A stretch of DNA of 64,000 nt from UBA1941 sp046329555 (GTDB lineage Bacteria; Bacteroidota; Bacteroidia; Chitinophagales; LD1). The stretch covers positions 216,825 to 280,824 of the forward strand of contig JAXLUK010000005.1 of NCBI GenBank assembly GCA_046329555.1. The letters are read 5' to 3'. Below the pieces are notes generated by a model, which had not been told where the DNA came from, did no database searches, and saw only the letters and a list, made by a program, of their open reading frames with translations. The position numbers and the translations under genes were made by a program. Shown here piece after piece: positions 8,719 through 17,359 of the stretch (positions are counted from its first letter, which is position 1; each line of letters starts with the position of its first letter).

Positions 8719-9825
8719 GTGGTGATACGCCGTTTAATCATGGTCTTCAATGCCGTTGCCTGGGTGCTGCTGGTACTGGCGGTTGCGGCCTGTTATGTTA
8801 GTCCTGCCAAATGCTGGTGGCTGGCGTTGTTTGGTTTAGGGTATTGGCTATGGTGGCTGCTGGTGGTAGCGGGCACCATACTGCTGGTGCTGTTGCGCAC
8901 CAAATGGGTAATGGTGAATGTGGTGCTTTTGCTCATCACCTGGCCCTTTACGCAACTTGTTTTCGGGTGGCCGGGTAAACAAATGGCATCGCGCAGCGCA
9001 CCAAATTCACTTTCCGTATTAACCTATAATGTGAAGAATTTTGATTTGTATAACTGGACCGGCAACCGGCAAACCAGGCAACATATTTTTGATGTACTGC
9101 AGCGCGAACAGCCCGATATCATTTGCTTTCAGGAATTTTACACCGATTCGCTGACCTATCGAAATCTGAGCTATGTAGCGGATTCGTTGCACTATCCCTT
9201 TCATTTTTTCAAACCCTCGTATTCCTACTATTACGAAAACAGCCATCATCAAGACGGACAAACACTCAGCTGGGGACTGGCCATTTTTTCGCGGTATCCG
9301 GTGGTTGATTCTGGTGTAGTGTCATTCGAAGGCACCGGAAGCGGTCAGGCTATTTACGCCGATGTGTTGAAAGGCGCTGAACGATTGCGGATTTACAACA
9401 CGCATTTGCACAGTATTCATTTAGGGTATGATGATTACGATACGCTCGACGAATTGCGTGAAACGCAGAACACACAATGGTTTCGGGTGAAAAACATTTT
9501 GCGAAAGATGCGCAATGCCTACCGCCGCCGGGCGTTGCAAGCTGAACGGTTGGCAAAAGCCATCCACGAATATTCCGGAAAGAAATTGGTGTGCGGCGAT
9601 TTTAATGATCCGCCAACTTCCTACTCGGCTGCGCAAATTTCCGCTTCCATGAACGATATGTTTAAAGATCTGGGAACCGGTTTTGGAAACACGTATTTAA
9701 ACAGATTCGGTTTTTTTAGAATCGACTACGTATTGTACAGCAATGGAATCACGCCGCTGTCGTATCAAATACTTCCCGATGCCTGCTCTGATCACTATCC
9801 GGTAAAAGCGCAGCTAGCCTGGTAA
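8719..9825 (+). CDS. Membrane-anchored endonuclease/exonuclease/phosphatase family protein
   Basis: A 368-residue protein with three hydrophobic N-terminal segments (about 8-95) and a C-terminal EEP domain. Family motifs are intact: LTYNVKNFD near 99, ICFQEFY, IYNTHLHS, GDFNDPP near 294, and SDHYPV near 357, supplying the Asn, Glu, Asp and His residues of a metal-dependent phosphoesterase. The domain should face the outside if the anchor follows the usual topology. The substrate could be nucleic acid, a phospholipid or an inositol phosphate; sequence does not decide. A GTG at 8719 (VIRRLIM) gives a basic leader; ATG 8740 is an alternative. Confidence 0.85.
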   Translation: MVIRRLIMVFNAVAWVLLVLAVAACYVSPAKCWWLALFGLGYWLWWLLVVAGTILLVLLRTKWVMVNVVLLLITWPFTQLVFGWPGKQMASRSAPNSLSVLTYNVKNFDLYNWTGNRQTRQHIFDVLQREQPDIICFQEFYTDSLTYRNLSYVADSLHYPFHFFKPSYSYYYENSHHQDGQTLSWGLAIFSRYPVVDSGVVSFEGTGSGQAIYADVLKGAERLRIYNTHLHSIHLGYDDYDTLDELRETQNTQWFRVKNILRKMRNAYRRRALQAERLAKAIHEYSGKKLVCGDFNDPPTSYSAAQISASMNDMFKDLGTGFGNTYLNRFGFFRIDYVLYSNGITPLSYQILPDACSDHYPVKAQLAW

Positions 9826-9873
9826 GTAAGCATGGGTGATACGTTGCGGCAGCAGCATAAAATTTCCATGATT

Positions 9874-10357
9874 TTTTTGGGCGTTCCCCTTCGCACCGCT
9901 AAGGAATGTAGCGCGGTGTTCACAACAGTTTGCTACAAGCGGTGCTCAGGGTCGCGTGCGCTCGGGCTACGCCCGCTGTGGCGGGCTTCGGTGCTTTCCG
10001 CCGATGGCGGATGCGCACGGCCTTCGCTGCGCTGCGGCCCCCTGTTGCCCGCTAACGCGAATGGGGGCTATCAAAAATTAATAAGGAACTCAGGTGCTGT
10101 ACGGGTGGCATTTAAGCAGATGGTATTCAAGGCGCGCATTCACGACCCCGGCGGGGTCGCATATCCATCGGCAATTTTTGATAACGCGCACCCATCGTGG
10201 TTTGCGCCGAGCGTGAGGTGGCGAAGTGAAAAGCCCGCAAGCGAGCGAGGAACGAGCGAGTGCGGACTTGTAACGAAGCAACCGACCCCGAAGGCAGCGA
10301 TGGGTTATTTCAATAACGCGCCCGGTGCCGCTGCCTGAGGGGGCACGCCAAAAAAAT
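9874..10357. repeat. GC-rich structured intergenic element A
   Basis: A 533-bp gap between the EEP gene and the Spy-like gene holds a GC-rich, internally palindromic stretch. It opens with TTTTTTTGGGCGTTCCCC and closes, on the opposite strand, with TTTTGGCGTGCCCCCTC (10353 to 10337), giving related inverted ends. The 17-base end and an internal CTCACGCTCGGCGCAA (minus strand, 10217-10202) recur in the element at 15849-16165. Weak open frames across it change composition along their length and are not believable genes. I recognise this as a class of dispersed Bacteroidota intergenic repeats whose function I cannot state. Confidence 0.6.
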
Positions 10358-10358
10358 C

Positions 10359-10793
10359 TTATCGCATCCTGGGGCCACCCTCGCGGCGTTCGCGTAATAC
10401 GCGCACTAAGTCGCGCTTGAAATTCTCTTCGGTGCGCGCCAGCCGGTTCACTTTCTCTTTGCCAATACACTGCTCGAACTGCGGCTTGTAACGCTTCTTC
10501 AAATCCAATTTCTTCTGCTCAAATTCCAATTGCTGATCGGCCGTCAAATCAGCCCCCTTGCCGCCAAAATTCTGCCTTAAGGTTCTTAAATCATGGTGAA
10601 ACTGATTATACACCGGCCAGAACCGCTGCGCCTCTTCGGGCGACAACTGCAACTGGTTGGTGATGTAGGCTACCCGCAGCGCCTCTACCCGCTCGTGCCG
10701 CGCACCGCCCTCGCCGCCTGCAGGAGCCGGCGTTTGCGCCATAGCGCTATAGCCTACCAGCAGCACTATTACAAAAAACCAATTCGTTTTCAT
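10359..10793 (-). CDS. Spy/CpxP-like periplasmic protein
   Basis: A 144-residue protein with a signal peptide (MKTNWFFVIVLLVGYSAMAQ) and a helical, charged body. LSPEEAQRFWPVYNQF and LTADQQLEFEQKKLDLKKRY resemble the LTxxQ-containing helices of Spy/CpxP-type periplasmic chaperones or sensors. It is the third gene after a sigma factor and a putative anti-sigma factor, 14 bases downstream, a trio often seen in this phylum, which suggests an envelope stress role. Function is inferred from fold resemblance and context. Its stop codon sits at the edge of structured element A, which may act in termination. Confidence 0.65.
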   Translation of the reverse strand: MKTNWFFVIVLLVGYSAMAQTPAPAGGEGGARHERVEALRVAYITNQLQLSPEEAQRFWPVYNQFHHDLRTLRQNFGGKGADLTADQQLEFEQKKLDLKKRYKPQFEQCIGKEKVNRLARTEENFKRDLVRVLRERREGGPRMR

Positions 10794-10807
10794 ACGTAAA
10801 AATTTAT

Positions 10808-11416
10808 TCAGTCAATACTTTCGTTTTCTAAAGCCGTCAAATCATTTTCCTCCAAATTGCTCAACACATCAATATCATTCGTTCCTTTCTGCAACAAATT
10901 CTCGTCGAACTCATCGGTATGCTGATCAATATACAGCGCAATTTCCTGATTGCTGAGTTGGTATAAATCAGCCTGCGGTACATTTTGCGGACCAGAGTAA
11001 AACACCGAACCCGCCATTATCACGCCGGTAAAAGCAGCCGCTACTAGGGCCAAACGCGGCTGGTACAACCCGTGCTGAATAGCGTCGGTTAGTTGTTGCA
11101 AACGCTGTTTCAGCACCTGCTGCCATTGCGGCTGCGCCTTTTTCTCTGATTGGTGAATACGCTGCATCACCGCTGGCGCAACTCCTTCAAAATAACCTTT
11201 TGGAACCGCATCCTGCGCGCCTTTATCCAGCGCCGCCAACTGCCGGAAGGCCGCCAGTTCATCGGCCACTTCTTCTTTGCGGATGCGCAGCAACAACTGC
11301 TCGCGCTGCGCCGCAAAGTAGCCCTCAGGCGCCTGGTAATGAGGGCGCAGCCGGCTGGCCAGCAAGGGCGCTACAGCCTTCAGTTCCTCAGCAATATGGT
11401 TACTTAAATGGTTCAC
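10808..11416 (-). CDS. Putative anti-sigma factor with one membrane span
   Basis: A 202-residue protein: a charged, helical cytoplasmic N-terminal part (about 1-115), one hydrophobic segment near 119-140 (LALVAAAFTGVIMAGSVFY), and an acidic C-terminal tail facing out (IDVLSNLEENDLTALENE). The repeated APEGYF / VPKGYF motifs in the cytoplasmic part are frequent in Bacteroidota proteins encoded after ECF sigma factors. No zinc-binding HxxxCxxC was seen, so it is not a classical ZAS anti-sigma factor. It follows the sigma gene by 30 bases. The anti-sigma role is inferred from position and topology. Confidence 0.6.
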   Translation of the reverse strand: MNHLSNHIAEELKAVAPLLASRLRPHYQAPEGYFAAQREQLLLRIRKEEVADELAAFRQLAALDKGAQDAVPKGYFEGVAPAVMQRIHQSEKKAQPQWQQVLKQRLQQLTDAIQHGLYQPRLALVAAAFTGVIMAGSVFYSGPQNVPQADLYQLSNQEIALYIDQHTDEFDENLLQKGTNDIDVLSNLEENDLTALENESID

Positions 11417-11446
11417 GTCAATAGGACAATAACTATAGCGAAAGGT

Positions 11447-12007
11447 TTAATCTTCCAACAATAAAAACTTCTCAATCTTCTGCGCGGCGTGGAAATAGCT
11501 GGCTTTCAGCGCGCCTACACTGGTCTGCAAAATCTCACTCATTTGCTCATAGGGCAACTCATCGTAATAACGCAGGTTGAATACGATGCGTTGCTTATCG
11601 GGAAGCGCCTCAATGGCGGCCTTTAACCGCAGCGCCAGCCGGTCGGCATCCAGCGTGCTGCTTTCGGCTTTCAGATAATTAGCCGGCGCGTAACTTTCTT
11701 CATCATCGTCAGTTCCATCAAAAGTCACGTGCTGGTGTCGCTTGTTTTTATTCAGAAAATTGAGGCATTCGTTGGTGGCAATGCGATACATCCAGGTAAA
11801 CAATTGCGAATCGGCCCGGAAATTTTCCAGCCCTTTCCAGATTTTTACAAAGGTGTCTTGCAACACATCATTGGCGTGTTCGTGTTCAATCACCATACGC
11901 CTGATGTGCCAATAGATGCGCTGTTGGTATTTTTCTACCAATAGCTTAAACGCCCGCTCGCGGCCAGTCTCGCTGTGAAAAAGCGCCAGTATCTCAGCAT
12001 CCGTCAT
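11447..12007 (-). CDS. ECF-type RNA polymerase sigma factor
   Basis: A 186-residue sigma-70 family protein of ECF type. Region 2 is clear (DVLQDTFVKIWKGLENFR and FTWMYRIATNECLNFL, about residues 45-85). Region 4 follows at about 130-180 (LPDKQRIVFNLRYYDELPYE and SVGALKASYFHAAQKI). Between them is an acidic linker (DGTDDDEESYAP). It directs RNA polymerase to a specific regulon, probably controlled by the membrane protein encoded just downstream. It heads a three-gene operon with the putative anti-sigma factor and the Spy-like protein. Confidence 0.9.
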   Translation of the reverse strand: MTDAEILALFHSETGRERAFKLLVEKYQQRIYWHIRRMVIEHEHANDVLQDTFVKIWKGLENFRADSQLFTWMYRIATNECLNFLNKNKRHQHVTFDGTDDDEESYAPANYLKAESSTLDADRLALRLKAAIEALPDKQRIVFNLRYYDELPYEQMSEILQTSVGALKASYFHAAQKIEKFLLLED

Positions 12008-12047
12008 GTACGGGGTTTGACTGGTCTTTTGCTTAAAAGTTTAATGA

Positions 12048-13013
12048 CTAGGCGCTTTTGCGCTGTAGTACGCGTTTCACCGCCGCTACTACATCGGGTG
12101 TATCTAATCCGTACTTCGCCAGTAGCTGGTCGGGCGTACCGCTTTCGCCAAACGAATCCTGCACCGCCACAAACTCCATTGGCGCCGGAAATTCTCGGCC
12201 CAGCAGTGCCGCTACCGAACTGCCTAATCCGCCAATCACATTGTGCTCTTCACACACTACGGCACAGCGCGTTTTGCGCACTGATTGGAGGATGGCCGCC
12301 GTATCCAGCGGCTTAATGGTGTGGATATTGATTAACTCTACCGAATGCCCTTCGGCTTCCAGCAGGCGCGCGGCTTCAATGGCTTTCCACACCAAGTGAC
12401 CGGTGGCAAAAATGGAAACATCTTTTCCTTCGTGCAGCAGCAACGCCTTGCCAATTTCGAAGGTTTGATCGGCCGGAGTGAAGATGGGCCATGAAGGGCG
12501 ACCAAAGCGCAGGTACACCGGGCCATCATACGCGGCTACGGCTAAGGTGGCTGCCTTGGTTTGGTTGTAATCGCACGGATTAATCACCACCATGCCCGGC
12601 AACATTTGCATCAGGCCAATATCTTCCAGAATCTGATGCGTAGCGCCGTCTTCGCCTAAGGTAACGCCCGCATGCGAAGCGGCAATTTTTACATTCTTGC
12701 CGCTGTAGGCTATAGATTGTCTGATTTGATCATACACGCGCCCCGTGGCAAAATTGGCAAAGGTGGTGGCAAACGGAATTTTGCCGCCAATGGTTAAACC
12801 CGCGGCCATGCCCATCATATTCGCTTCTGAAATACCACACTGAATAAAGCGCTCCGGAAATTCTTTTACGAAATCATCCAGCTTCAGCGAGCCCAGCAAA
12901 TCGGCGCACAGCGCCACTACATTGGGATTGGTGCGCCCTAATTCCAGCATGCCCGCGCCAAAACCGCTGCGTGTATCTTTCTTTCCGGTGCTTACTAAAT
13001 GTTCTAATGCCAT
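12048..13013 (-). CDS. Transketolase C-terminal subunit (pyrimidine-binding half)
   Basis: About 321 residues matching the pyrimidine-binding and C-terminal domains of transketolase. The segment QCGISEANMMGMAAGLTIGG contains the conserved catalytic Glu, and ATHQILEDIGLMQMLPGMVV and PVYLRFGRP are also conserved. In split transketolases this half pairs with a separate thiamine-diphosphate-binding subunit to transfer two-carbon units in the pentose phosphate pathway. The N-terminal half is not next to it in this window, where the flanking genes are a sigma factor and VWA proteins, so the partner must lie elsewhere. I chose ATG 13013 (MALEHLV) over 13025. Confidence 0.87.
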   Translation of the reverse strand: MALEHLVSTGKKDTRSGFGAGMLELGRTNPNVVALCADLLGSLKLDDFVKEFPERFIQCGISEANMMGMAAGLTIGGKIPFATTFANFATGRVYDQIRQSIAYSGKNVKIAASHAGVTLGEDGATHQILEDIGLMQMLPGMVVINPCDYNQTKAATLAVAAYDGPVYLRFGRPSWPIFTPADQTFEIGKALLLHEGKDVSIFATGHLVWKAIEAARLLEAEGHSVELINIHTIKPLDTAAILQSVRKTRCAVVCEEHNVIGGLGSSVAALLGREFPAPMEFVAVQDSFGESGTPDQLLAKYGLDTPDVVAAVKRVLQRKSA

Positions 13014-13059
13014 GGTGTTTCGCAATTATTTTGATGATGTTTGGAAGCGGGTGTGCTGC

Positions 13060-14457
13060 TTACAGCTTCAAACTTACACTTCCGCCGCTGGTCACCTCAA
13101 AATCTTTTTCCACCGAACTGTGAATAGCTTTTGCGCTGCGCGCGCGGTACACTATCTTGTACTTGCCCGGCTGCAGCCACCACTGCATGGTTTTTTTGTC
13201 GTTGCGCAGGCGCTCCAGCGCTTCTAAACCATGCTGGCCGTAATACAGCAGCGCGCCTTCCATTTCCTGCATGCATTGCACCTGCAACAGGCCGGGAACC
13301 GGCACGACCAATTCGGTGTTTTTTCCCGGCGGAATAGTCAAAGCATGAAACTCAATCCGCGGCAAGGTAAGCAGCGAAACATCATACGTTCCGGCCAACA
13401 ACGGTTCCGGACGGTTCATGGTCGATTTCAATAAAATAGTTCCGCTATCGGGCCGGTGAATCAACACAGGAATGTCTTCAGGAAGAAAATTTTTCGGCAA
13501 CACCCCGCTGTACATCGGCAACAGCGTGCCACGTGCGGCATCGGCAACAAGGCGGTTGTGTTCATTTTTCTTCAACACAATATCGCGAATCACCAGCGGC
13601 GGCGTGGTGTGCACCGTAAGCTGGTACGTAAACAGGGGCGATAACGTCATCGTATCCGGCAGTCCATACGCATTCAAGGTGTGGAAGCACCGGTACTTCA
13701 CCACGCCCGTACGGGCATCGCTGAACGTGAGCGGCACCGCGGTTTCCAGCGGTTTTCCAAATTCATTATTTAAATCCACCTGCACCGTAGTTTTAGCAAT
13801 AGCTTCGTTCACGATGCGGTCGAGCTGCTCAGTAAATTCAGCCCCCGAATTTACATTCACCAAATCGCCTACGCATTGAAAATTGGCTTCGGCGCGGGCG
13901 TTTAATTGCAAGCCAATCACAAATGGTTTGAGAATAATACCGCGCTGTTGTAACAATAAACTGGCAGCGCACACATCGCCCTCGCAGGCTTCTTCACCAT
14001 CCGTAATTAAAATCAAAATATTTCGCGATTCGTCGGCGCCAAAATCACCGGCTGCTTTTTCCAGCGCATAAGCAATAGGCGTAATGCCTTTTGGTTTCAG
14101 CGTTTTCAGTTTCGATAAAAACCGCTCGGCATTATTTTTCCCAATCGGAATTTCCAGTCGCGTGTCCTTGCAATTGTGTTCCGATTCATCGTATAAATCG
14201 CCAAAGGCGCGCAAGCCTGTTACCACATTCGGAATCTTACAGATACTGTCGGAAATTTGCGCAATGGTATTGATGGCCGTTTCCCACTTGGTGGCGCCAT
14301 CCCAGTTTTTCTTCATGCTGAACGACGCATCCAGCACGTACAAAATTTTGGTGGTTTGCGCGAAGGTGGAAGTGCTGAACAACAGCAACCACAGCAACCA
14401 ATACCGGTAAGCGCGGCGGCCTGTTGCCGGTGAGAGATGGATTTTTTTCGCGCTCAT
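13060..14457 (-). CDS. Secreted VWA-domain protein, second of a twin pair
   Basis: A 465-residue protein with a basic N-terminus and signal-like hydrophobic segment (YWLLWLLLFSTSTFAQ), then a von Willebrand factor A domain. The metal-ion site is complete: DASFS, a Thr in KGITPI, and ITDGEE. Cysteine motifs NCKD, CEGDVC and FQCVG suggest disulfides and a periplasmic or surface location. After about residue 240 come beta-rich segments, including VPLTFSDA and TYQLTVHTTPPL, shared with the upstream paralogue. The start overlaps the upstream stop as ATGA, indicating translational coupling. Its partner and role are unknown; a protein-binding function is likely from the domain. Confidence 0.78.
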   Translation of the reverse strand: MSAKKIHLSPATGRRAYRYWLLWLLLFSTSTFAQTTKILYVLDASFSMKKNWDGATKWETAINTIAQISDSICKIPNVVTGLRAFGDLYDESEHNCKDTRLEIPIGKNNAERFLSKLKTLKPKGITPIAYALEKAAGDFGADESRNILILITDGEEACEGDVCAASLLLQQRGIILKPFVIGLQLNARAEANFQCVGDLVNVNSGAEFTEQLDRIVNEAIAKTTVQVDLNNEFGKPLETAVPLTFSDARTGVVKYRCFHTLNAYGLPDTMTLSPLFTYQLTVHTTPPLVIRDIVLKKNEHNRLVADAARGTLLPMYSGVLPKNFLPEDIPVLIHRPDSGTILLKSTMNRPEPLLAGTYDVSLLTLPRIEFHALTIPPGKNTELVVPVPGLLQVQCMQEMEGALLYYGQHGLEALERLRNDKKTMQWWLQPGKYKIVYRARSAKAIHSSVEKDFEVTSGGSVSLKL

Positions 14458-15800
14458 AAGTCAAGCACACTGGTTTTATTTTCTTCCATCACCACCGTGG
14501 TGGATTTTGATGATTCGGCATGTTGGGCGTTTAGCGGTTGGGTGAGCACCACATAAGTGCCCGGTTGCAGGCGGCACGATATACCGGCTTGACCAACTTC
14601 AGCTCGGTATTCCAGCGTTTCGCCTGATGCGCCCTGATGAAGAATGGCCAATCGCGCTTTTTCGCGCGAGGTAATCAGCAGCGTGCCGAAGGCGGGCATC
14701 GTCCATTCGTTGGCCAGCGGTTGCGTGAAAAGGGTATCGGCAATAGGCGTGGTCAGCACCTGCACCCGAAGCGGCGAGGCGGCATACTGCTCGGTTTCGT
14801 TCCTACTTTGTGTTTTGATGATGTTCGATTGGCGCACCACTACGCGCGCATCGTTTTTTGTTCCCGGCAAGATGGGCGCATTCACGCGAACAGGAGTCAG
14901 AAAGGCGGGCAAGGCCAGTACGTTATTTTTTCCAGGGTCAATGGTAATGTCATTTTTTTGCAAGGCAGGAAATGTATGCACGGTAAGCTGGTACGTTCCG
15001 GTAGGATTCATCCAAATGGTATCGCTCACCACGGGCGCGCGATGCGTCTGCACCAGATTATACAACGGCTGATGCGAGTAGGCATCGGCAAACGTCATCG
15101 GCACATTGGTGATGCTGTTGGTTTCTTGTCGGTCAACCAGATGCACCTGCACCGTGGTATTGTCGAGCGTTCGGCGCACCAGGGCGCCCACCGCCTGCTG
15201 TACTTCGTTGGCCGAATGCGTATTGATGAACGTGCCCACACATTGAAAGTGTGCGGTTAGTGCTTCGGGCACATCTACGCCAATGATGAACGGTTTTAGT
15301 GCAATGCGTTTTTCGCTCAGGCGCTGCGCGGCCACACACGGATCGCCCTCGCAGTTTTCGTTGCCATCGGTAATCAGGATGATGGCGTTTAGCGCTGTGC
15401 TGTCGGCCAAAAAATCTTTGGCGCCTTCGGCAATGCTATAGGCAATGGGCGTCATGCCTTGCGGAACAAGCCGGGAGGTGGCGGCTTTAAAGGCTGGACC
15501 ATTTTGTTTGCCGAAAGGGATAAGCAGTTTTGAGTCGGTACAGTTTTTCTGGTTTTTCGGGAATTGCGCGCCGAACACCCGCAAGGCGAATTGTACGCGG
15601 CCCGTGCGCTCGAAAGAATCGACCAGATGGTACAGCGTGTTTCGGGCCACTTCGAAGCGCGATTGGCCCTGCCAGGAGGCCGCCATGCTACCCGAAGCAT
15701 CCAGGATGAAGAGGATATGTTGTTGTTGCGGATGGAACGGTTGCGCCGGAAGGGCAACACGCAACAGCAGGAACCAACCAAGCAGCCAACGCATCTGCAT
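14454..15800 (-). CDS. Secreted VWA-domain protein, first of a twin pair
   Basis: A 448-residue paralogue of the next gene. It has a signal peptide (MRWLLGWFLLLRVALPAQ), a VWA domain with intact metal-ion site (DASGS, Thr in QGMTPI, ITDGNE) and the same cysteine motifs (NCTD, CEGDPC, FQCVG). The C-terminal half shares VPMTFADA and TYQLTVHTFPAL with the twin. It heads a two-gene operon. A TAGCTTCG box on the minus strand lies with its first T 13 bases before the ATG at 15800, so any leader would be only about one base. MRW at 15794 is an alternative start. Function unknown. Confidence 0.78.
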   Translation of the reverse strand: MQMRWLLGWFLLLRVALPAQPFHPQQQHILFILDASGSMAASWQGQSRFEVARNTLYHLVDSFERTGRVQFALRVFGAQFPKNQKNCTDSKLLIPFGKQNGPAFKAATSRLVPQGMTPIAYSIAEGAKDFLADSTALNAIILITDGNENCEGDPCVAAQRLSEKRIALKPFIIGVDVPEALTAHFQCVGTFINTHSANEVQQAVGALVRRTLDNTTVQVHLVDRQETNSITNVPMTFADAYSHQPLYNLVQTHRAPVVSDTIWMNPTGTYQLTVHTFPALQKNDITIDPGKNNVLALPAFLTPVRVNAPILPGTKNDARVVVRQSNIIKTQSRNETEQYAASPLRVQVLTTPIADTLFTQPLANEWTMPAFGTLLITSREKARLAILHQGASGETLEYRAEVGQAGISCRLQPGTYVVLTQPLNAQHAESSKSTTVVMEENKTSVLDL

Positions 15801-15848
15801 AATAACGAAGCTAAGGAATTGTAAATTGTAGTAAAGAGCAGATCAGGA

Positions 15849-16165
15849 TTATTTTGGCGTGCCCCCTCCACCCGCAAGGAAGTATGCGCCTGGTGCAAGG
15901 GCAACGCTAATGCGGGTTTCGGGGTCGCGCCCTCTGCTCCCAAGGTTTTTGGCCGCGCATTGTTTCTGCAAGAATTGCGGCGGCATCAAAATGAGCGTAA
16001 AAAGAAGCCGGCGTTTTTTTTTGGAGCCGGCACAGCTCATTTTCTTCTGGCCGGGTGAAGGCCAAAAACGCTTTCCGCGTCGGTCGCTCACGCTCGGCGC
16101 AAGGTGGGGAAGGGTAGTGCGGCCAGGCGAAGATGCGCGTTCCAATTCGCGCGTTGGCACGTGAT
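15849..16165. repeat. GC-rich structured intergenic element B
   Basis: The start of a 1.77-kb gene-free stretch. It begins with TTTTGGCGTGCCCCCTC (15852-15868), identical over 17 bases to the end of element A in the opposite orientation, and contains CTCACGCTCGGCGCAA (16087-16102), also shared with A in the same relative order. Internal segments such as GGGGTCGCGCCC and the poly-T run before GGAGCCGGC are typical of these dispersed elements. Open frames on both strands here are low in plausibility. Confidence 0.6.
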
Positions 16166-17359
16166 AAATGGATAAAAATCCCGAAGGGATGAAATGATTA
16201 TGGGGAATAATGTCACCCCTTCGGGGTTCATGATTTCACGATGTGGTGTTGCTACAAATATGCCAACCCTTCGGGTTTGGTTGGGCGCAGGTGTGCTCCA
16301 TCTGGTTCAGTGATAAACGAGAGATGGATAAAAATCCCGAAGGGATGAAATAGTTGTAGCTGCGGAAATGGTGCGGAATCCAATCCCGAAGGGATGATAG
16401 GATCAGGAAGATTTTCGGGAATAATGTCACCCCTTCGGGGTTTATTATTTCACGATGCGGTGTTGCTACAAATATGCCAACCCTTCGGGTTTAGTTGGGC
16501 GCGGATGCGCCTTATCTGGTTCAGTGATAAACGATATATGGATAAAAATCCCGAAGCGATGAAATTGTTGTAGCTGCGAAAAAGGTGCGGAATCCAATCC
16601 CGAAGGGATGATAGGATAAGGAAGATTTTCGGGAATAATGTCACCCCTTCGGGGGTCATGATTTCACGATGTGGTGTTGCTACAAGTATGCCAACCCTTC
16701 GGGTTTAGTTGGGCGCGGATGCGCCTTATCTGGTTCAGTGATAAACGATATATGGATAAAAATCCCGAAGCGATGAAATTGTTGTAGCTGCGAAAAAGGT
16801 GCGGAATCCAATCCCGAAGGGATGATAGGATAAGGAAGATTTTCGGGAATAATGTCACCCCTTCGGGGGTCATGATTTCACGATGTGGTGTTGCTACAAG
16901 TATGCCAACCCTTCGGGTTTAGTTGGGCGCGGATGCGCCTTATCTGGTTCAGTGATAAACGATATATGGATAAAAATCCCGAAGCGATGAAATTGTTGTA
17001 GCTGCGAAAAAGGTGCGGAATCCAATCCCGAAGGGATGATAGGATAAGGAAGATTTTCGGGAATAATGTCACCCCTTCGGGGGTCATGATTTCACGATGT
17101 GGTGTTGCTACAAGTATGCCAACCCTTTGGGTTTAGTTGGGCGCGGATGCGCCTTATCTGGTTCAGTGATAAACGATATATGGATAAAAATCCCGAAGGG
17201 ATGAAATAGTTGTAGATGTAGCAGATGGCGCAGATACCAATCCCGAAGGGATGATATGATGATTATGGGGAATAATGTCACCCCTTCGGGGTTTATTATT
17301 TCACGATGTGGTGTTGCTACAAGTATGCCAACCCTTCGGGTTTGGTTGGGCGTAGGCAT
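16166..17359. repeat. Tandem array of 214-bp units rich in CCC-GAA/TTC-GGG hairpins
   Basis: Six landmarks GTTGCTACAA recur with the GC of GCTACAA at 16251, 16465, 16679, 16893, 17107 and 17316: four periods of 214 bp and a last one of 209 bp with a divergent middle. Each unit carries four short hairpins with 5-bp arms and a 3-base loop: AACCC-TTC-GGGTT, ATCCC-GAA-GGGAT (twice) and ACCCC-TTC-GGGG. In three consecutive units one arm is changed to GCGAT, which breaks the hairpin and shows these units arose by recent duplication. The sequence resembles REP-like repeats common in Bacteroidota genomes; no associated transposase was found in the window. Open frames across the units are repeat shadows. 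Confidence 0.85.

Noticed and set aside
9832..10470. Open frames of 126-168 codons in structured element A
   Set aside because: They span GC-rich palindromic DNA, overlap each other on opposite strands, and one runs into the Spy-like gene; no family features.
15849..16164. Open frames in structured element B on both strands
   Set aside because: Same length on both strands over repetitive DNA, a sign of low stop-codon density, not coding.
16236..17359. Five open frames of 64-83 codons across the 214-bp array
   Set aside because: They repeat the unit itself and encode the same meaningless peptide; hairpins and period explain them.
16166..17359. CRISPR array
   Set aside because: The 214-bp units are nearly identical throughout with no unique spacers, and no cas gene is present.
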